Positions 32,701 to 44,580 of a DNA stretch of 64,000 bases are shown one piece after another (the stretch's first letter is position 1; the number at the start of each line of letters is the position of its first letter). Under the pieces are notes generated by a model. The model made no database searches. It worked only from the letters and a program-made list of their open reading frames with translations, and was not told the DNA's origin. A program made the position numbers and the translations under genes. The stretch is from Acanthochromis polyacanthus (taxonomy: Eukaryota > Chordata > Actinopteri > Pomacentridae), in NCBI RefSeq assembly GCF_021347895.1, contig NC_067127.1:16526984-16590983 (forward strand). Reading direction: 5' to 3'.

Positions 32701-35700
32701 ATTCTACATTCTTTCAATTCACAAAAGAACTAAATCTTTTGATAAGCCCAAAAGAGAGCAAGTCGCATTCAGACTAAATCTGAAGCTACAGTCTATAATA
32801 TTTCACAAATCATTAAGCCATTAAAAATGTTGAAAAATGACAGTGTTCCTGCTAAGCTGTTTTCATGCAAATTTCCAAAACACCTTTTCTTGTCCATGTA
32901 CCGGTAAGCTCTTTACCATACTTTCTTTTTCCTTAAGGATATTCCTGAAGAAACAAATCCAGGAAATGGTCCAAGTGAGATGATGTCAACCCATTCAGAA
33001 AAATTCAGGTGTGTAAAAGAAAATCATTAAATCACAATGTAATCAGTTTATTGCATTTCTTTGATTTTTTTCAAGCTGATATTCCATAAGAGATGTTTCT
33101 CTACAGTACCAAGTCAAAATTCATCTGGAAAGACCGCCTCGGTAGAGGAGGCTTTGGTCGGGTTTTCAGGGTGAAACATGAATTGGTGAACCAATTTTTT
33201 GCTGTTAAGATTGTCCCCTACAATGAGTAAGTCAAGTTTTCAGTAAATTTTAATGTTTCCAACATGTGCTTATTTATTAGATACAGATGTAATGCCAAAC
33301 AAGCTCAAAGTTTCAATTCAGACTTTTTCTTGCCTTTGGGATCAGGAAAGCTCTACGAGAGGCGAAGGCGATTTCAGACCTCAACCACCCTCACATTGTT
33401 AGATGTTTCTCGGTTTGGGAGGAGGATTCAGGATACCAGTGGGACAGTACAGACGACAGCAGCAGCTCTTCACAGTCAGTCTCATTCACCAAATAAAATC
33501 CTTATTTATCAAAAGTTTATCTTGCTACCATTTTCCTTTTCTTACCCTTACTAGGTCTACCATTGATTTATCTGGAAAGTGCCTCTTCATTCAGATGGAG
33601 TTATGTGACCACAAAACACTTAGAGAGTGGATAGATGACATGAATGAGAGAAGATCCCAGCGAGACTCAACAAGAAGAAAAGAAAGTCTGACCATTGTCC
33701 TGCAAATTTTCAGTGCAGTCGAGTACATTCACTGTAAGAAGTTAATCCACAGAGACCTGAAGGTGAGACAAGGTGTATAACAGGCTGGCTTTAGGCAGTG
33801 CACAGGCCTGTTCATGTACAAGCTAGCCTCGAGAAAACATATTCATTTTTATCAAATGTTCATGAAAAATTATTTAAAGACTTATGTGTGCTTAACAAAC
33901 TCTCTTTGTTACAGCAAACTAGTCACAAAGCCATGTTTGTTTCGTCATTTTAGCCTTCCAACATCATGTTTGGGCTGGATGGGAAAAAAGTGAAGATTGG
34001 TGACTTTGGTCTGGTTACTGATGACAGTGGAGAACTGATGAAGAGAACTCCGAACAAAGGAACCCCAAATTACATGGCTCCTGAGCAGGTGACACCAGCT
34101 GTATTTACGTCAAAGGTCCTATATGGTGAAAATTCATTTTTATTATGTTTTATGGTTGTAATGAACTTGGAAGTGTTAAGATTTGACGACGTTTACTTCT
34201 GCCATTTCTCAGGTCCACCACAGCTCGTCACTAAATACGTTAGTTTAAACAACACAATATAACACATCGGGCTGCACAGTGGTGTAGTGGTTAGCACTTT
34301 CACCTTGCAGCAAGAAGATCCCTGGTTCAAATCCCGGCCTGGGCCTGGGATATTTCTGCATGGAGTTTGCATGTTCTCCCTATGCATGCGTGGGTTTTCT
34401 CTGGGCACTCCGGGTTCCTCCCACAGTCCAAAAACATGCTGAGGTTAATTGGTTACTCTAAATTGCCCATAGGTGTGAATGTGGGAGTGATTGTTTGTCT
34501 GTATATGTTGCCCTGTGACAGACTGGCGACCTGTCCAGGGTGTCCCCTGCCCTTTCCCGGGTCAGCTGGGATAGGCTCCAGCACCCCCTGCGACCCTAGT
34601 GAGGATAAAGCGGTGTATAGAGAATGGATGAATATAACACATCTCTGGGGGTCATCAGGTGGAAACCTCCCTTCAACAGTGTTTTGCCTGTTTAGTCCCA
34701 CAACACCTCCAGGAGGCAAGGCAGTGAACTCTTGCATCCCAGATTCACCCCCACCACCCAGTTCACACTGCTACTACACAATCCAAACAGCACTGCCGAT
34801 AACCTGTGCTAACAGTGCCGATGCTACCAGTTGGCTAGTGCAAGATGCTGAATACCTAGTGTCAACTGCTAAAAAGTGACAAAGAAACTATACTTATAAA
34901 TTCCCTAAGCCCCTCTAAATGCTAATGCTACTGCAAGACTACTACAATGTCAAAGCAAACTTGCCTCTGACAAAGAATCTGTACAAACCAGCTCACCAAA
35001 CTCGAAAGTGCTACATGCTAATACTAACCGCTAATTGCTAAAATACTTCACTACTTCAGCCAAGCTCACCACAGACAGAGACTGTACAAACAGACTTTAT
35101 TTAAGATACAAGTACCAATTGCTTACTCCTTAATGCTATTTAACAAGAAAAAAAAAGACAAAGACACAGCCACTGCCTTACCTCACAGACTTACCTGAGA
35201 TGCCCGCATGGTCCCAGAGAGACTCTAACAGGCCTCTCCCCCACCTTATCTACACTTCCTCTTCCTGGATCTCTGCCCATTAGGAGATGGAAAAGAAGAC
35301 AGGAAAAGCAGAGTGAAGGAGAGGGCTTGTCCTCAAATTGTACAAATTTTACCACTAACCTCTCCTGACTAGAACCTCCAGAATTCTCCTGCTTTCTCCT
35401 CTCTTCATTTCCTCCAGCTAAGCTTCTCAACACCTGATTTTGCCACCATGTATACCGGCCTTGTGATAAACTAATTCTACAACCAGACAAAATATGTTGT
35501 AAGCTTGCAGTACCTGAGCACAGCAGGCACGATTGACGTCTGTCATCTCTTTACACCTACAACTCACTTGGAAGCCCTGATAATTAACTCTATAGCCATT
35601 GTGAAAGCTTATGGCAAAACTGTACATCCTGCCATAATACCAACCTCCAATCTTTGCCAGCCTGTTGTAGAATCTCCTATACTTGCACATAATCTGATGT

Positions 35701-38700
35701 CCTGGAAATATGCTTTCACCAGGTTACCAACCATCTGTGCAACTTGAAAGTAGTGAAAGGAACTCCAAATAAGGCTATGTGGCATTGATCTGAATGCATT
35801 AGCCAAATTTAAAATTACAACATTCAAATCTCTCCTCTCCCTCTTAGCTGTCTGTCTTGATGCCAAATCATGCTAGTATGCTCCAAGCACCCAGAAAATT
35901 CCAGTACTGTTGCTTTCTGCACTATAGAATCTATCAGACCATTCTTCACGAAGTAACTAGCTAACCTCTGCGCTACAATACTGAAGAAATTTTTTCCCTC
36001 AACATTCAGGATAGAAATCATCTGAAACTGGCTAAGGTCTGATGACTCCTCCTTAGTGATGAAAACACCTCCTGCCCTACGCCTTGCTCTTGGGATACTT
36101 TTTTTCTCCCAGACCATTCTCAGATGTCGCCACAGTATCCTTAAGACACCAGGTGCGGTCTTCGAGACCCTGTCGGGGGACTCCATTAGGCTCTGGGGCC
36201 GACAAAGCCTTTGCACGCCTAAGCACCTCCACAACTTCTCTTCATCTTGATAGGCTTCATCTCCTGACCCACTTTCCCCCAGTGGTAAAATGTGAGGTGG
36301 AAGACCTATGGTTCTATTCTCCTCTGAATCTGAATATGTCATCCTCAAATACTCTTCGACCTCTGACTTTGCTCGTACAAAGGGCTCGTACAAAATGTTA
36401 ACATTGCACGTTCTTTCTTCTTTTTCTTCTCCCTAACGTGTTCTGCCCTTCTGAGTACTGCTAACCTGCTTCTCAGTTCCTCCTGCAACACATTAATTCC
36501 CTCCCTTTCTACTTCTGATGTCTTCCTCCACTGGTTCCATAACTGCCTCCATTCCTTTACAAGCCTGTCTATTTTTCTTTGGCGCCTACACCTGACTACC
36601 TGCACCCTCTCAGCTCTGCTTTGAACAAGCACGCTAAATCTCTCCAGACCATAAGAGTAGATTGCATCTCCCATCTTTTCTAATCTTGCCACAGCATCTC
36701 CTCTAAGCCTGTTTATTATGCCTGATAAATCTCTAACTGCTTCCCAGTCTTTACTGTTGTTTGCCCTCGTCCACCTAACTCTAGTACTGCCACCATAAGA
36801 GGAACAAAAGACTCTGGGAATTAGTTTTTTTAAAAGCAGTATTAACACAGCAATAGGTTCAAAGAGACTCTTGTACAAGATCTAACCTGCGAAACTAAAA
36901 CTATAGAAAAATCGTTTGTCCAAAGTTGTTTAAATCAATCCACTGGACTTTAAGAAAGTTCCTTGAAAACGTTTCACTTCTCATCCAAGAGGCTTCTTCA
37001 GTTCTGAGGTAACATCAACCACCACCAGAACTGAAGAAGCCTCTTGGATGAGAGGTGAAACGTCTTCAAGGAACTTTCTTAAAGTCCAGTGGATTGATTT
37101 AAACTACTTTGGACTACCATGACCTGGATCAATGAGAACCTACACAGACAAAAATCCTTTGTGCTTGCACTATGTGTGGCTATTATAGCTAATTACTAGC
37201 TTACTTGACTTTGCTCATATGACCACAGGTCAGGGGTTGGTGGAAATTATAATGCTGAGGGACACTCCGAAGTGGTGGAAACTTTAAGATTGCTTTTAAA
37301 CCAACAAAGAAAGCCCTGGTGTGTTGTGTTTTCATGTCAAATGTTATGCTTCAGTAGAACCTGAATTCACACAGTGTTTATCTGTTTGCTTCTCTTCTGC
37401 TCTCTGTTCAAACATACACTGCATTTAATATAGCCAAATTTTCAAAAAAAAAAGCTGCATTTACACATTTTTTCTCATTTACTTATTTATTCTGTTGTCA
37501 GACAAAACAAGTGGATCATTCCATGTGGCTTCACCAGATGGTGGTTGCCGCACCATTTTCAAATTAGTCCTAAATTTACATGCCATTAGATAGTCACAAA
37601 AGTACTTTCTATGTAAAATTGTAGGCCTGTAGCTCAAATAGTTTCTGAGTTGTGGGGGTCTGAAATTTTCAGAATTTGGGCTATAAATAGCCTCCCCAGC
37701 ATTTTTTGCATCTTTAAATGGTTATTTCTCAGCCTCTAGACATACCAGAGAGCTGTGAGTTGGTAAACAAGGCCTCTGCATGTAGCTAGTGCCCCACAAA
37801 CATCCCCAGGTGTTTCCCTACACTCTGCAGGCCATGGGGGCTTGCTAAAAATGCTAAAAAATTAAGAGATACCTACCCACGAGTGGGGTTTGGGACATTA
37901 AAAGTACTAGAAATACTGCACAGAAGTGTTCTGACACCCCTGGGTTCCATTCTACACAAACTTGTGTGATAACTTAGCAAACTGGAGCTTTCTAGGGACC
38001 TCAGTTTGGAAAATATGAGCTCCCAAAGTTGGACGAGATTTTTAATTGGCTATTTTTGGTGGCAAAAATCTCAGTGTGGGACAGGTACCAGAGACCCCAA
38101 TTTTTTCTACAAGACAGTTCCATCTGTCTTCTATCACTGTACAAAAAAGCAGCAGGGTTATATTTGTAGTTACTGAGATATTCTTACTCAAAATGGCATG
38201 GGTAATGTCAAAGTCGTTTTTCGCTTTTCAGTACTTTCAATTGGGATACAAGTATTAGTAGTCATTCCAATGGTAGTATTATGTATGTTTTGTTCTTTTT
38301 GAAATGTTAGTTGTTAAAGATGACTACCTTCAAAAAGTGTAATGGTATAATTTAGGTATACCTAAGTTATAACTGAGGTATAGGTTCTTTTGCTTGTAAC
38401 ATGACATTGTACAACTAAATTTAACATGTTAAATCCCACAGCACTGATACTGTAAAATTCAACATTATTGTTGTTATTTTTAAATTAATCAACCATGAAC
38501 TACTACAGGGCTCCCTGAATTCAGGTTAGTACATGTAATTTGTACGTGTATGTTATAATTACATGTATGCATTGCAAATGGGTGTCAACAGGTCATGATA
38601 TCTACAGGTATGGCTCTAAACTAGACCTTGTGACACAAAAAGGGCTTTACACTTTTTTGCTTTTCAGTACTTTAAATTGGGATACAAGTATTAGTAGTCA

Positions 38701-41700
38701 TTCCAATGGTAGTATTATGTATGTTTTGTTCTTTTTGAAATGTTAGTTGTTAAAGGTGACTACCTTCAAAAAGTGTAATGACATGTTGACACCCATTTGC
38801 AATTAAATTTAACATGTTTAATCCCACTGCACTGATACTGTAAAATTCAACATTATTGTTGTATTTATAAATTAATCAACCATGAACTACTACAGAGCTC
38901 CCTGAATTCAAGTTAGTACATGTAATTTGTATGTGTATGTTTAATTACATGTATGCATTGCACACCGCTAATGATGAGGGGGATAGCGGGGGTTGAAAAA
39001 AGAGACAAGCATATGCTACTGGCAGGATCAAACAGGTAGCCCAGACGGGACGAGCGAGCATAGAGCTGCATGGTGGCGCCCGGTCGGGACCGGGGGCACA
39101 CTAGCGTTTAACCGACTAGTAAAATACTAAACGTTTAATAAATGAGTAGGCGGTTAAACGATTAAACGACTAGTCGCGTACATCCCTAGTAGCTATCATG
39201 ACATGTTGACACCCATTTGCAATGGATACATGTAATTATAACATCCATCCATCCATCCATCCATTCTCTATACACCGCTTTATCCTCACTCGGGTCGTGG
39301 GGGGTGCTGGAGCCTATCCCAGCTGACTCGGGTGAAGGCAGGGGACACCCTGGACAGGTCTCCAGTCTGTCACAATGCTACATATACAGACAAACAATCA
39401 CACTCGCATTCACACCTACGGGCAATTTAGAGTAACCATTTAACCTCAGCATATTTTTGGAATGTGGAAGGAAGCCAGAGTACCCGGAGAAAACCCACGC
39501 ATGCACAGGGAGAACATGCAAACTCCATGCAGAAAGATCCCAGGCCCACCCCGTGATTTGAACCAGGAATCTTCTTGCTGCAAGGCCAAAGTGCTAACCA
39601 CTACGCCACTTTGCAGCTAATTATAACAGGCACATACAAATTACATGTACTAACCTGAATTCAGGGAGCTCTGTAGTAGTTCATGGTTGATTAATTTAAA
39701 AATAACAACAATAATGTTGAATTTTACAGTATCAGTGCTGTGGGATTTAACATGTTAAATTTAGTTGTACAATGTCATGTTACAAGCAAAAGAACCTATA
39801 CCTCAGTTATAACTTAGGTATACCTAAGTTAAACCATTACACTTTTTGAAGGTAGTCACCTTTAACAACTAACATTTCAAAAAGAACAAAACATACATAA
39901 TACTACCATTGGAATGACTACTAATACTTGTATCCCAATTTAAAGTACTGAAAAGCAAAAAACGACTTTGACATTACCCATGCCATTTTGAGTAAGAATA
40001 TCTCAGTAACTACAAATATAACCCTGCTGCTTTTTTGTACAGTGATAGAAGACAGATGGAACTGTCTTGTAGAAAAAATTGGGATCTCTGGTACCTGTCC
40101 CACACTGAGATTTTTGCCACCAAAAATAGCCAATTAAAAATCTTGTCCAACTTTGGGGGCTCATATTTTCCAAACTGAGGTACCTAGAAAGCTCCAGTTT
40201 GCTAATTTATCACACAAGTTTGTGTAGAATGGAACCCAGGGGTGTTAGAACACTTCTGTGCAGTATTTCTAGTACTTTTAATGTCCCAAACCCCACTCGT
40301 GAGTAGGTATCTCTTAATTTTTTAGCATTTTTAGCAAGCCCCCATGGCCTGCAGAGTGTAGGGAAACACCTGGACATGTTTGTGGGGCACTAGCTACATG
40401 CAGAGGCCTTGTTTACCAACTCACAGCTCTCTGGTATGTCTAGAGGCTGAGAAATAACCACTTAAAGATGCAAAAAATGCTGGCGAGGCTTTTTATAGCC
40501 CAAATTCTGAAAATTTCAGACCCCCACAACTCAGAAACTATTTGAGCTACAGGCCTACAATTTTGCATAGAAAGTACTTTTGTGACTATCTAATGGCATG
40601 TAAATTTAGGACTAATTTGAAGATGGTGCAGCAACACCCCCAAGGAATATCTGGTCATTTCACCTGGAAAGTGAAAAGATGACTGAAGTGTAGCTCTTAT
40701 AGACTACCTGTTAACTAGCAGTCATTTCAGAGTCATTGCAATCTGCAGCTCTGCACCACTAAAATACTCACTGTCACTCACTGATTCCTGTATGTCAGCT
40801 GCCGTGTGGTAAACTGTTCAGCTCTGTACTGTCAAACACAGACACAGTGAGAGTCTTCTTCCTGAAGGCGACGTTGACGGTGTTAGATACCGAAACATCC
40901 CATTTAGAACAGGGCTAAACCAGAAATTATACAGTCACTGTAAAATTAACCATCTAAATTATATTTTGAGCTAAATTTGAAAGACATTCTGGGAATATGA
41001 TAAACTTAAATTTACTAAAAAGTGGCACAATATGGGACCTTTGTCTTCTATATGGCTATTTTTAAAGAAAAAATGTTATTGTATGTTCTTTTGGTTTCTC
41101 ATGTCTTTTGGTAACTCTGTGTTCTTGTTTTACAACAGAAGGCTAACAAGCCTTATGACAGAAAGGTTGATATATTTCCTTTGGGGCTGATCTACTTTGA
41201 GCTTCTTTGGAAAATCTCCACATATCATGAGAGAGATGGGGTGAGCTGTCATCACTATCCAGAACTAGTCATGTCGAGTAGTTTTATATGCTAGTTAGTA
41301 ACTTGCTTGTTTAACACGGTAGTTGTTGATTAAGTTGTCAAGTTTGCCAAGCATGTTGCAAATTTATTTACTGACTCATGAATGCATGAATTTCAGATTT
41401 GGAAGCACGTCAGAGAAGGAAAAGTTCCACAAGAGTTTGCACACAGATTTACTGAAGAGGTACATCAGCTTTCTCTCTGTGTATTTGCAAATATAAATTA
41501 GTATTTCCTGTATGTGCTGGTGGAATGGGTAGTTTTCCAAGCAGGGGAGGTGGGAGGCTGACATGTCAGTGTTTGAACTGTCACAACCAGTGGCGGCCCG
41601 TGACCAAAATTACCGAGGAAGCCAGTGTGAACAACAAATTAGATTCGGTGTTTTAACTGTTATTTTCATGTAAACAAATCAACCTACTGTTACAGTACCT

Positions 41701-42850
41701 TTATTCTACCGACTTCTCATTCATTTCAGTGAAAAAAAGAGGTTAAGTGCTCCAGGGGTTGTTCAGGGAGCCGGTAGACCGGTCAAATAGGACACATGGC
41801 CAGCAGAAAAGCCGGTTAAGCTTGGCACTTTCCTTGGCCACTCGTTTCTGGCATAGTTAGCTTCACAAAAAGAGTGAGCTTTTCCATTAGCTCTACACTT
41901 AGTTAGATTGAGCTTTGGAGTTGGCCTACCGTCCCTTTTGACTTGTAGTTGAACTTCAAAAGGAAGTTTTGTGAAGTCATTTTTTACAAGAAACTCAAGG
42001 TCCCTGTCACCATCCATTCTCTGGCTAGCTTGATGGCTATACTTGCTGTGTGGGCTTGCTGGCGCCTGGCGGGACAGCTGCATTAGTGTGGGTATTGTTC
42101 ATCACAGTTTGTGATTGGTTGGAAGCCAGATTTGATCTGGCGTCCCTTTTGTTTTTTTTAATGATGCATCAAGCGATGAGCCGTGCTTCAATCTGATTGG
42201 CTAATACGGGCTGTTTTTTTCTCTAAGGGAGGCAAGGCGAAGCTGGCCTCTGAACAGACAGACAGCACAGAGGGCATGAGAGACGTAGTGTAATGCACAA
42301 AAAGAGCTTGACAAGAGGGGCGCTGTTTTGCTCCTCACAAAGCAGAAATGCCTGATGTAGTGTTTTGACAACAAGGAATGACAAAAATATAAAACATAAA
42401 ATACATAGTGGTGAAGATTATTTATATTTTTTCTTTCTTGCATATTTTTTGGGGAAGCCAGGCTTCCCTTGGCCTCCATGAAAAACCGCCACTGGTCACA
42501 ACAGTCATCTGTTTGGCAAATTTCAAAGGATGGGGAGACCAAATATGACTCACACTGAAGACGAAACATCAGGAAGGACGTGGGAGTATTTGGTTGATGT
42601 GTTTATGCCATTTACCTATGTTGGTAATACTATAGTGTTGCTGCAGAAATACTGCAGTTTGGTAGAGTTTTTAGTTTTCTGTAACTAATTTATTTTTATT
42701 TTTATGTTACAGCACCTCATCATCATGAAACTGCTGAGTGTGGAGCCACAAGACCGACCTGAAGCTAGTAAGGTCAAGACGGACCTGGAAGAGTTTAGCC
42801 ACAAACTCATCCTTCAAAAAACTGAGCAGCGTAAAAACAAGACTGCATGA
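28319..42850 (+). CDS. eif2ak2: PKR-C: PKR-like eIF2-alpha kinase with a single dsRBD
   Basis: Third PKR paralogue. I assembled 13 exons: 1,398 nt, about 465 aa. Order: one dsRBD (about 5-75), linker (77-167), kinase (168-460). Kinase residues: LGRGGFG loop, beta-3 Lys202, HRD Asp318, DFG Asp337, activation-loop Thr352 and Thr357. Exons 3-7 of PKR-A and PKR-B, which encode dsRBD2 and dsRBD3, have no recognisable counterpart; the frame survives because those cassettes start and end in phase 0. In the dsRBD the basic KK pair is Glu52-Asn53, with Lys56 kept, so dsRNA affinity may be low. In the kinase, Pro379 replaces the Ala of VDIFALG. Catalytic residues are intact, so it may be an active kinase with a changed trigger, or a modulator of the other two. 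Intron 10 is 7 kb of mobile DNA. The upstream sequence lacks a strict ISRE. Confidence 0.9.
29870..33008 (+). other. PKR-C linker exons 3-6
   Basis: Exon 3 is 29870-29968, exon 4 31968-32002 (35 nt), exon 5 32100-32169 and exon 6 32938-33008. Phases run 0-0, 0-2, 2-0, 0-2 and close in frame. Exons 4 and 5 (VSDKL start, IVQ end) correspond to the exon pair that is duplicated in PKR-B. Exon 3 has no clear match in the other copies. Intron 5 (32170-32937) holds nothing recognised. Confidence 0.72.
30243..31915 (-). mobile_element. Decayed CR1/L2-like LINE in PKR-C intron 3
   Basis: Antisense 5'-truncated LINE. Reading the minus strand: [19 protein letters not shown] (31340-31612), [14 protein letters not shown] (31080-31307), then [10 protein letters not shown] in another frame (31018-31215). 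These are reverse transcriptase blocks, including the catalytic FADD. The 3' UTR follows down to 30243 and shares GATGGCAGTGGGA-type segments with the pieces in PKR-B intron 11. Several frameshifts; inactive. Confidence 0.82.
34269..34630 (+). mobile_element. tRNA-derived SINE with 13-bp target duplication
   Basis: The best-preserved copy. The flanks AATATAACACATC at 34256-34268 and 34631-34643 are identical, proving retroposition. The head has A-box-like TAGTGGTTAGCAC and B-box GGTTCAAATCC; the tail ends GAATGGATG. Sequence from 34644 to about 35150 is AT/AC-rich with no recognised gene. Confidence 0.9.
35150..36878 (-). mobile_element. Decayed non-LTR retrotransposon, possibly R2/NeSL-like
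   Basis: Overlapping minus-strand blocks in shifting frames (36345-36878, 35824-36393, 35609-35866, 35427-35690) carry parts of a reverse transcriptase: [27 protein letters not shown] and [14 protein letters not shown]. The last is the A motif, with Asn where the catalytic Asp should be. The family assignment is tentative. Dead copy. Confidence 0.65.
36918..37114. repeat. Long palindrome with 89-bp arms
   Basis: Left arm 36918-37006 and right arm 37026-37114 are near-perfect inverted copies around a 19-nt loop; landmarks are GAACTGAAGAAGCCTCTTGG and its complement. In PKR-C pre-mRNA it would fold into a stable hairpin. I recognise the sequence as a common teleost dispersed palindrome. Confidence 0.88.
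37115..37517. other. Intron 10 spacer, nothing recognised
   Basis: AT-rich intronic sequence between the palindrome and the foldback element. Confidence 0.4.
38961..39189. mobile_element. hAT-like non-autonomous fragment in the foldback loop
   Basis: GC-richer than its surroundings, with GTTTAACCGACTAGT and GATTAAACGACTAGTCGCGT, followed by ACATCCCTAG. This style of terminal sequence is seen in fish hAT-type MITEs. Ends not defined. Confidence 0.35.
39243..39617 (-). mobile_element. tRNA-derived SINE inside the foldback right arm
   Basis: Antisense copy with (ATCC)n tail first. Flanked by TAATTATAAC at 39233-39242 and 39618-39627, a 10-bp target duplication. The left arm has the same site empty, so the SINE arrived after the foldback formed. 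Confidence 0.9.
41588..42494 (-). mobile_element. Non-autonomous hAT element in PKR-C intron 12
   Basis: The ends are CAGTGGCGG and its exact inverse CCGCCACTG, flanked by identical 8-bp duplications GTCACAAC at 41580-41587 and 42495-42502. A CAGTGGCG-type TIR with an 8-bp duplication is diagnostic of hAT transposons. Inside, minus-strand 41763-42083 encodes a fragment with [11 protein letters not shown] and NYARNEW, resembling the N-terminal part of ZMYM/TTF-type hAT proteins. Confidence 0.92.
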
Positions 42851-44283
42851 ATAACAAGCACAGCAAAAATGGTCAGGGTATCCAACAACAATCCATTCTG
42901 TATCACATCCTATGAATCCACTTTGAAGGTGGTCTGCTATGTTTCTCAGAAGAATATCTACGGGTTATTTAATATTCTTGACCTTCTCAATCATGCATTT
43001 GTGATATTTTAGACTGTTTTTAAACCATGTCAACCTATGATAAAGTACTGAATAAGGACTCATTCCACACATCTTTCATTGTGCAATTACTGAGCTGTTG
43101 AGGTCGCATAGTTTTATAAATGCTTTTCTACCTTTTATACGTTGCCTTACCTACCAGCGACCATGACTTTATGCCAGTGATCTATGGTAGCTTCCTTGTA
43201 TTTTGACCTGACCTGCCGTCTGAATTGTGTGAAACCTATATTCATAAACTGGGTTATGTGCCTAACTAAACTATGCCCTGTCAGATAATTTTGACATTGT
43301 TATTTAGTGTAGCTTGATTGAGGGGAAAAAATACATTTTGATGCAGTGTAAATGAAATCTACAACACAAAGTGCAAAAACATGAAAGGGTTCAAATACTT
43401 ACTGATGCACTGAGCTTTTTCAGGGGGGTGGTGGGGTGAATGAAGTGTTTTTTTATGAAAACCTAATGTGACTTTATGCTGACCATAATTTTTGTCATTC
43501 ACTGGAAAACGTGTTGGAAGACTTATTGTCCATTATACATTTGTATGGCCACTACCATTTTGATTTTGATGGAATACTTTAATAGAAGCATAAATCATAT
43601 GTTCATGTGGGTTTTTTCATGCTTTTACATTTTTCTTTCATCAGCTCAGAAAGTCAAATGATGTCACCTTGAAGTGTGTCAGTGTTTTCCTTATGTCATA
43701 AATCTCTTCAAAGTCCAACCACTGCTTTTGATGCAACAACCTTCTTACTCAGCGTTTGATTACTTTTAGACATATCAGCCTCTTTACTGCATCGCTCCCA
43801 TGTCACTGTTCTGAGGCACAAAAGAAGAGAATACAAAAACCTGTTTTGCTGTAGTAAAACATGATTTTTGTGCAGTTCTGGAGACTACATGTTACATCTT
43901 TTCTTTTTTTAAAGTAATTGTTTTAGAACTTTGTTGCTTTGCTCCTGATGATTTTTTTCTCTGTCACAAGTGGTGAAAATTGGCAAAAACACAAAAATAC
44001 AACAAGAAACTATCAATTATGACCCTAGTGTGTACAGGTGGTGTAAATTGTGTTGAGAGAAAGTTCGTAGTCCATTCGTAGCGTAGTCCATTCAATGGAC
44101 TACGCTAAATGGTTTGAGTATTTTAAACAATAATTCTTAAAATGAAATATTACTTTAAACTCCTGTAGATTGAGTTGCCTGGCCCTGTCAAAGCTTTATT
44201 TTTGTGGACTGATTTTATTCCTTTACGTGACATTTAAAGTATGAACTGATAGTGATAAAAATTTCTTTCACTATTAGACTACA
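42851..44283. other. PKR-C 3' flank
   Basis: No exon recognised. It includes the presumed 3' UTR and a perfect 29-bp palindrome at 44079-44107. Confidence 0.5.
44079..44107. repeat. 29-bp perfect palindrome
   Basis: Arms TAGCGTAGTCCATT and AATGGACTACGCTA around a single C. Function unknown. Confidence 0.75.
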
Positions 44284-44284
44284 A

Positions 44285-44580
44285 GGGCTGCACAGTGGTG
44301 TACTGGTTAGCACGTTTGCCTTGCAGCAAGAAGATTTCTGGTTCAAATCCCGGCCTGGGATCTTTCTGCATGGAGGTTGCATGTTCTCCCTGTGCATGCG
44401 TGGGTTTTCTCTGGGCACTCTGGCTTCCTCCCACAGTCCAAAAATATGCTGAGGTTAATTGATTATTCTAAATTGCCTGTGAGTGTGATTGTCTGTCTGT
44501 ATATGTAGCCCTGTGACAGACTGGCGACCTGTCCAGAGTGTCCCCTGCCTTTGCCCGAGTCAGCTGGGATAGGCTCCAGC
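44285..44580 (+). mobile_element. tRNA-derived SINE, 3'-truncated
   Basis: Starts GGGCTGCACAGTGG and keeps A and B boxes, but stops at GATAGGCTCCAGC without the GGATG tail. The following sequence to about 45310 holds nothing recognised. Confidence 0.85.

Larger units (their letters stand above)
37518..40660. mobile_element. Foldback element with about 1.1-kb inverted arms
   Basis: Left arm 37518-38606 and right arm 39190-40660 are long inverted copies with few mismatches; the right arm is lengthened by a SINE. Between them lie a direct second copy of the inner left arm (about 38640-38960) and a foreign fragment (38961-39189). The mirrored short frames at 38046-38258 and 39921-40133 are a by-product of the inversion and not a gene. 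Transposon superfamily not identified. Confidence 0.85.
33107..42850 (+). other. PKR-C kinase domain (exons 7-13)
   Basis: Exons: 7 33107-33226, 8 33346-33474, 9 33555-33762, 10 33954-34088, 11 41139-41240, 12 41397-41459 and 13 42713-42850 (TGA). Motifs: [38 protein letters not shown] and PQDRPEA. Exons 10 and 11 are 7 kb apart, but their phases and sequence fit their PKR-A and PKR-B homologues exactly. Confidence 0.92.

Noticed and set aside
38046..40133. Two nearly identical 70-aa frames on opposite strands (38046-38258 and 39921-40133)
   Set aside because: They are mirror images created by the inverted repeat and have no domain or coding signal.
34089..41138. PKR-C split into two broken genes by the 7-kb intron
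   Set aside because: Exon 10 ends and exon 11 begins in phase 0 with good splice sites and homology to the other copies, so it is one gene with a repeat-expanded intron.
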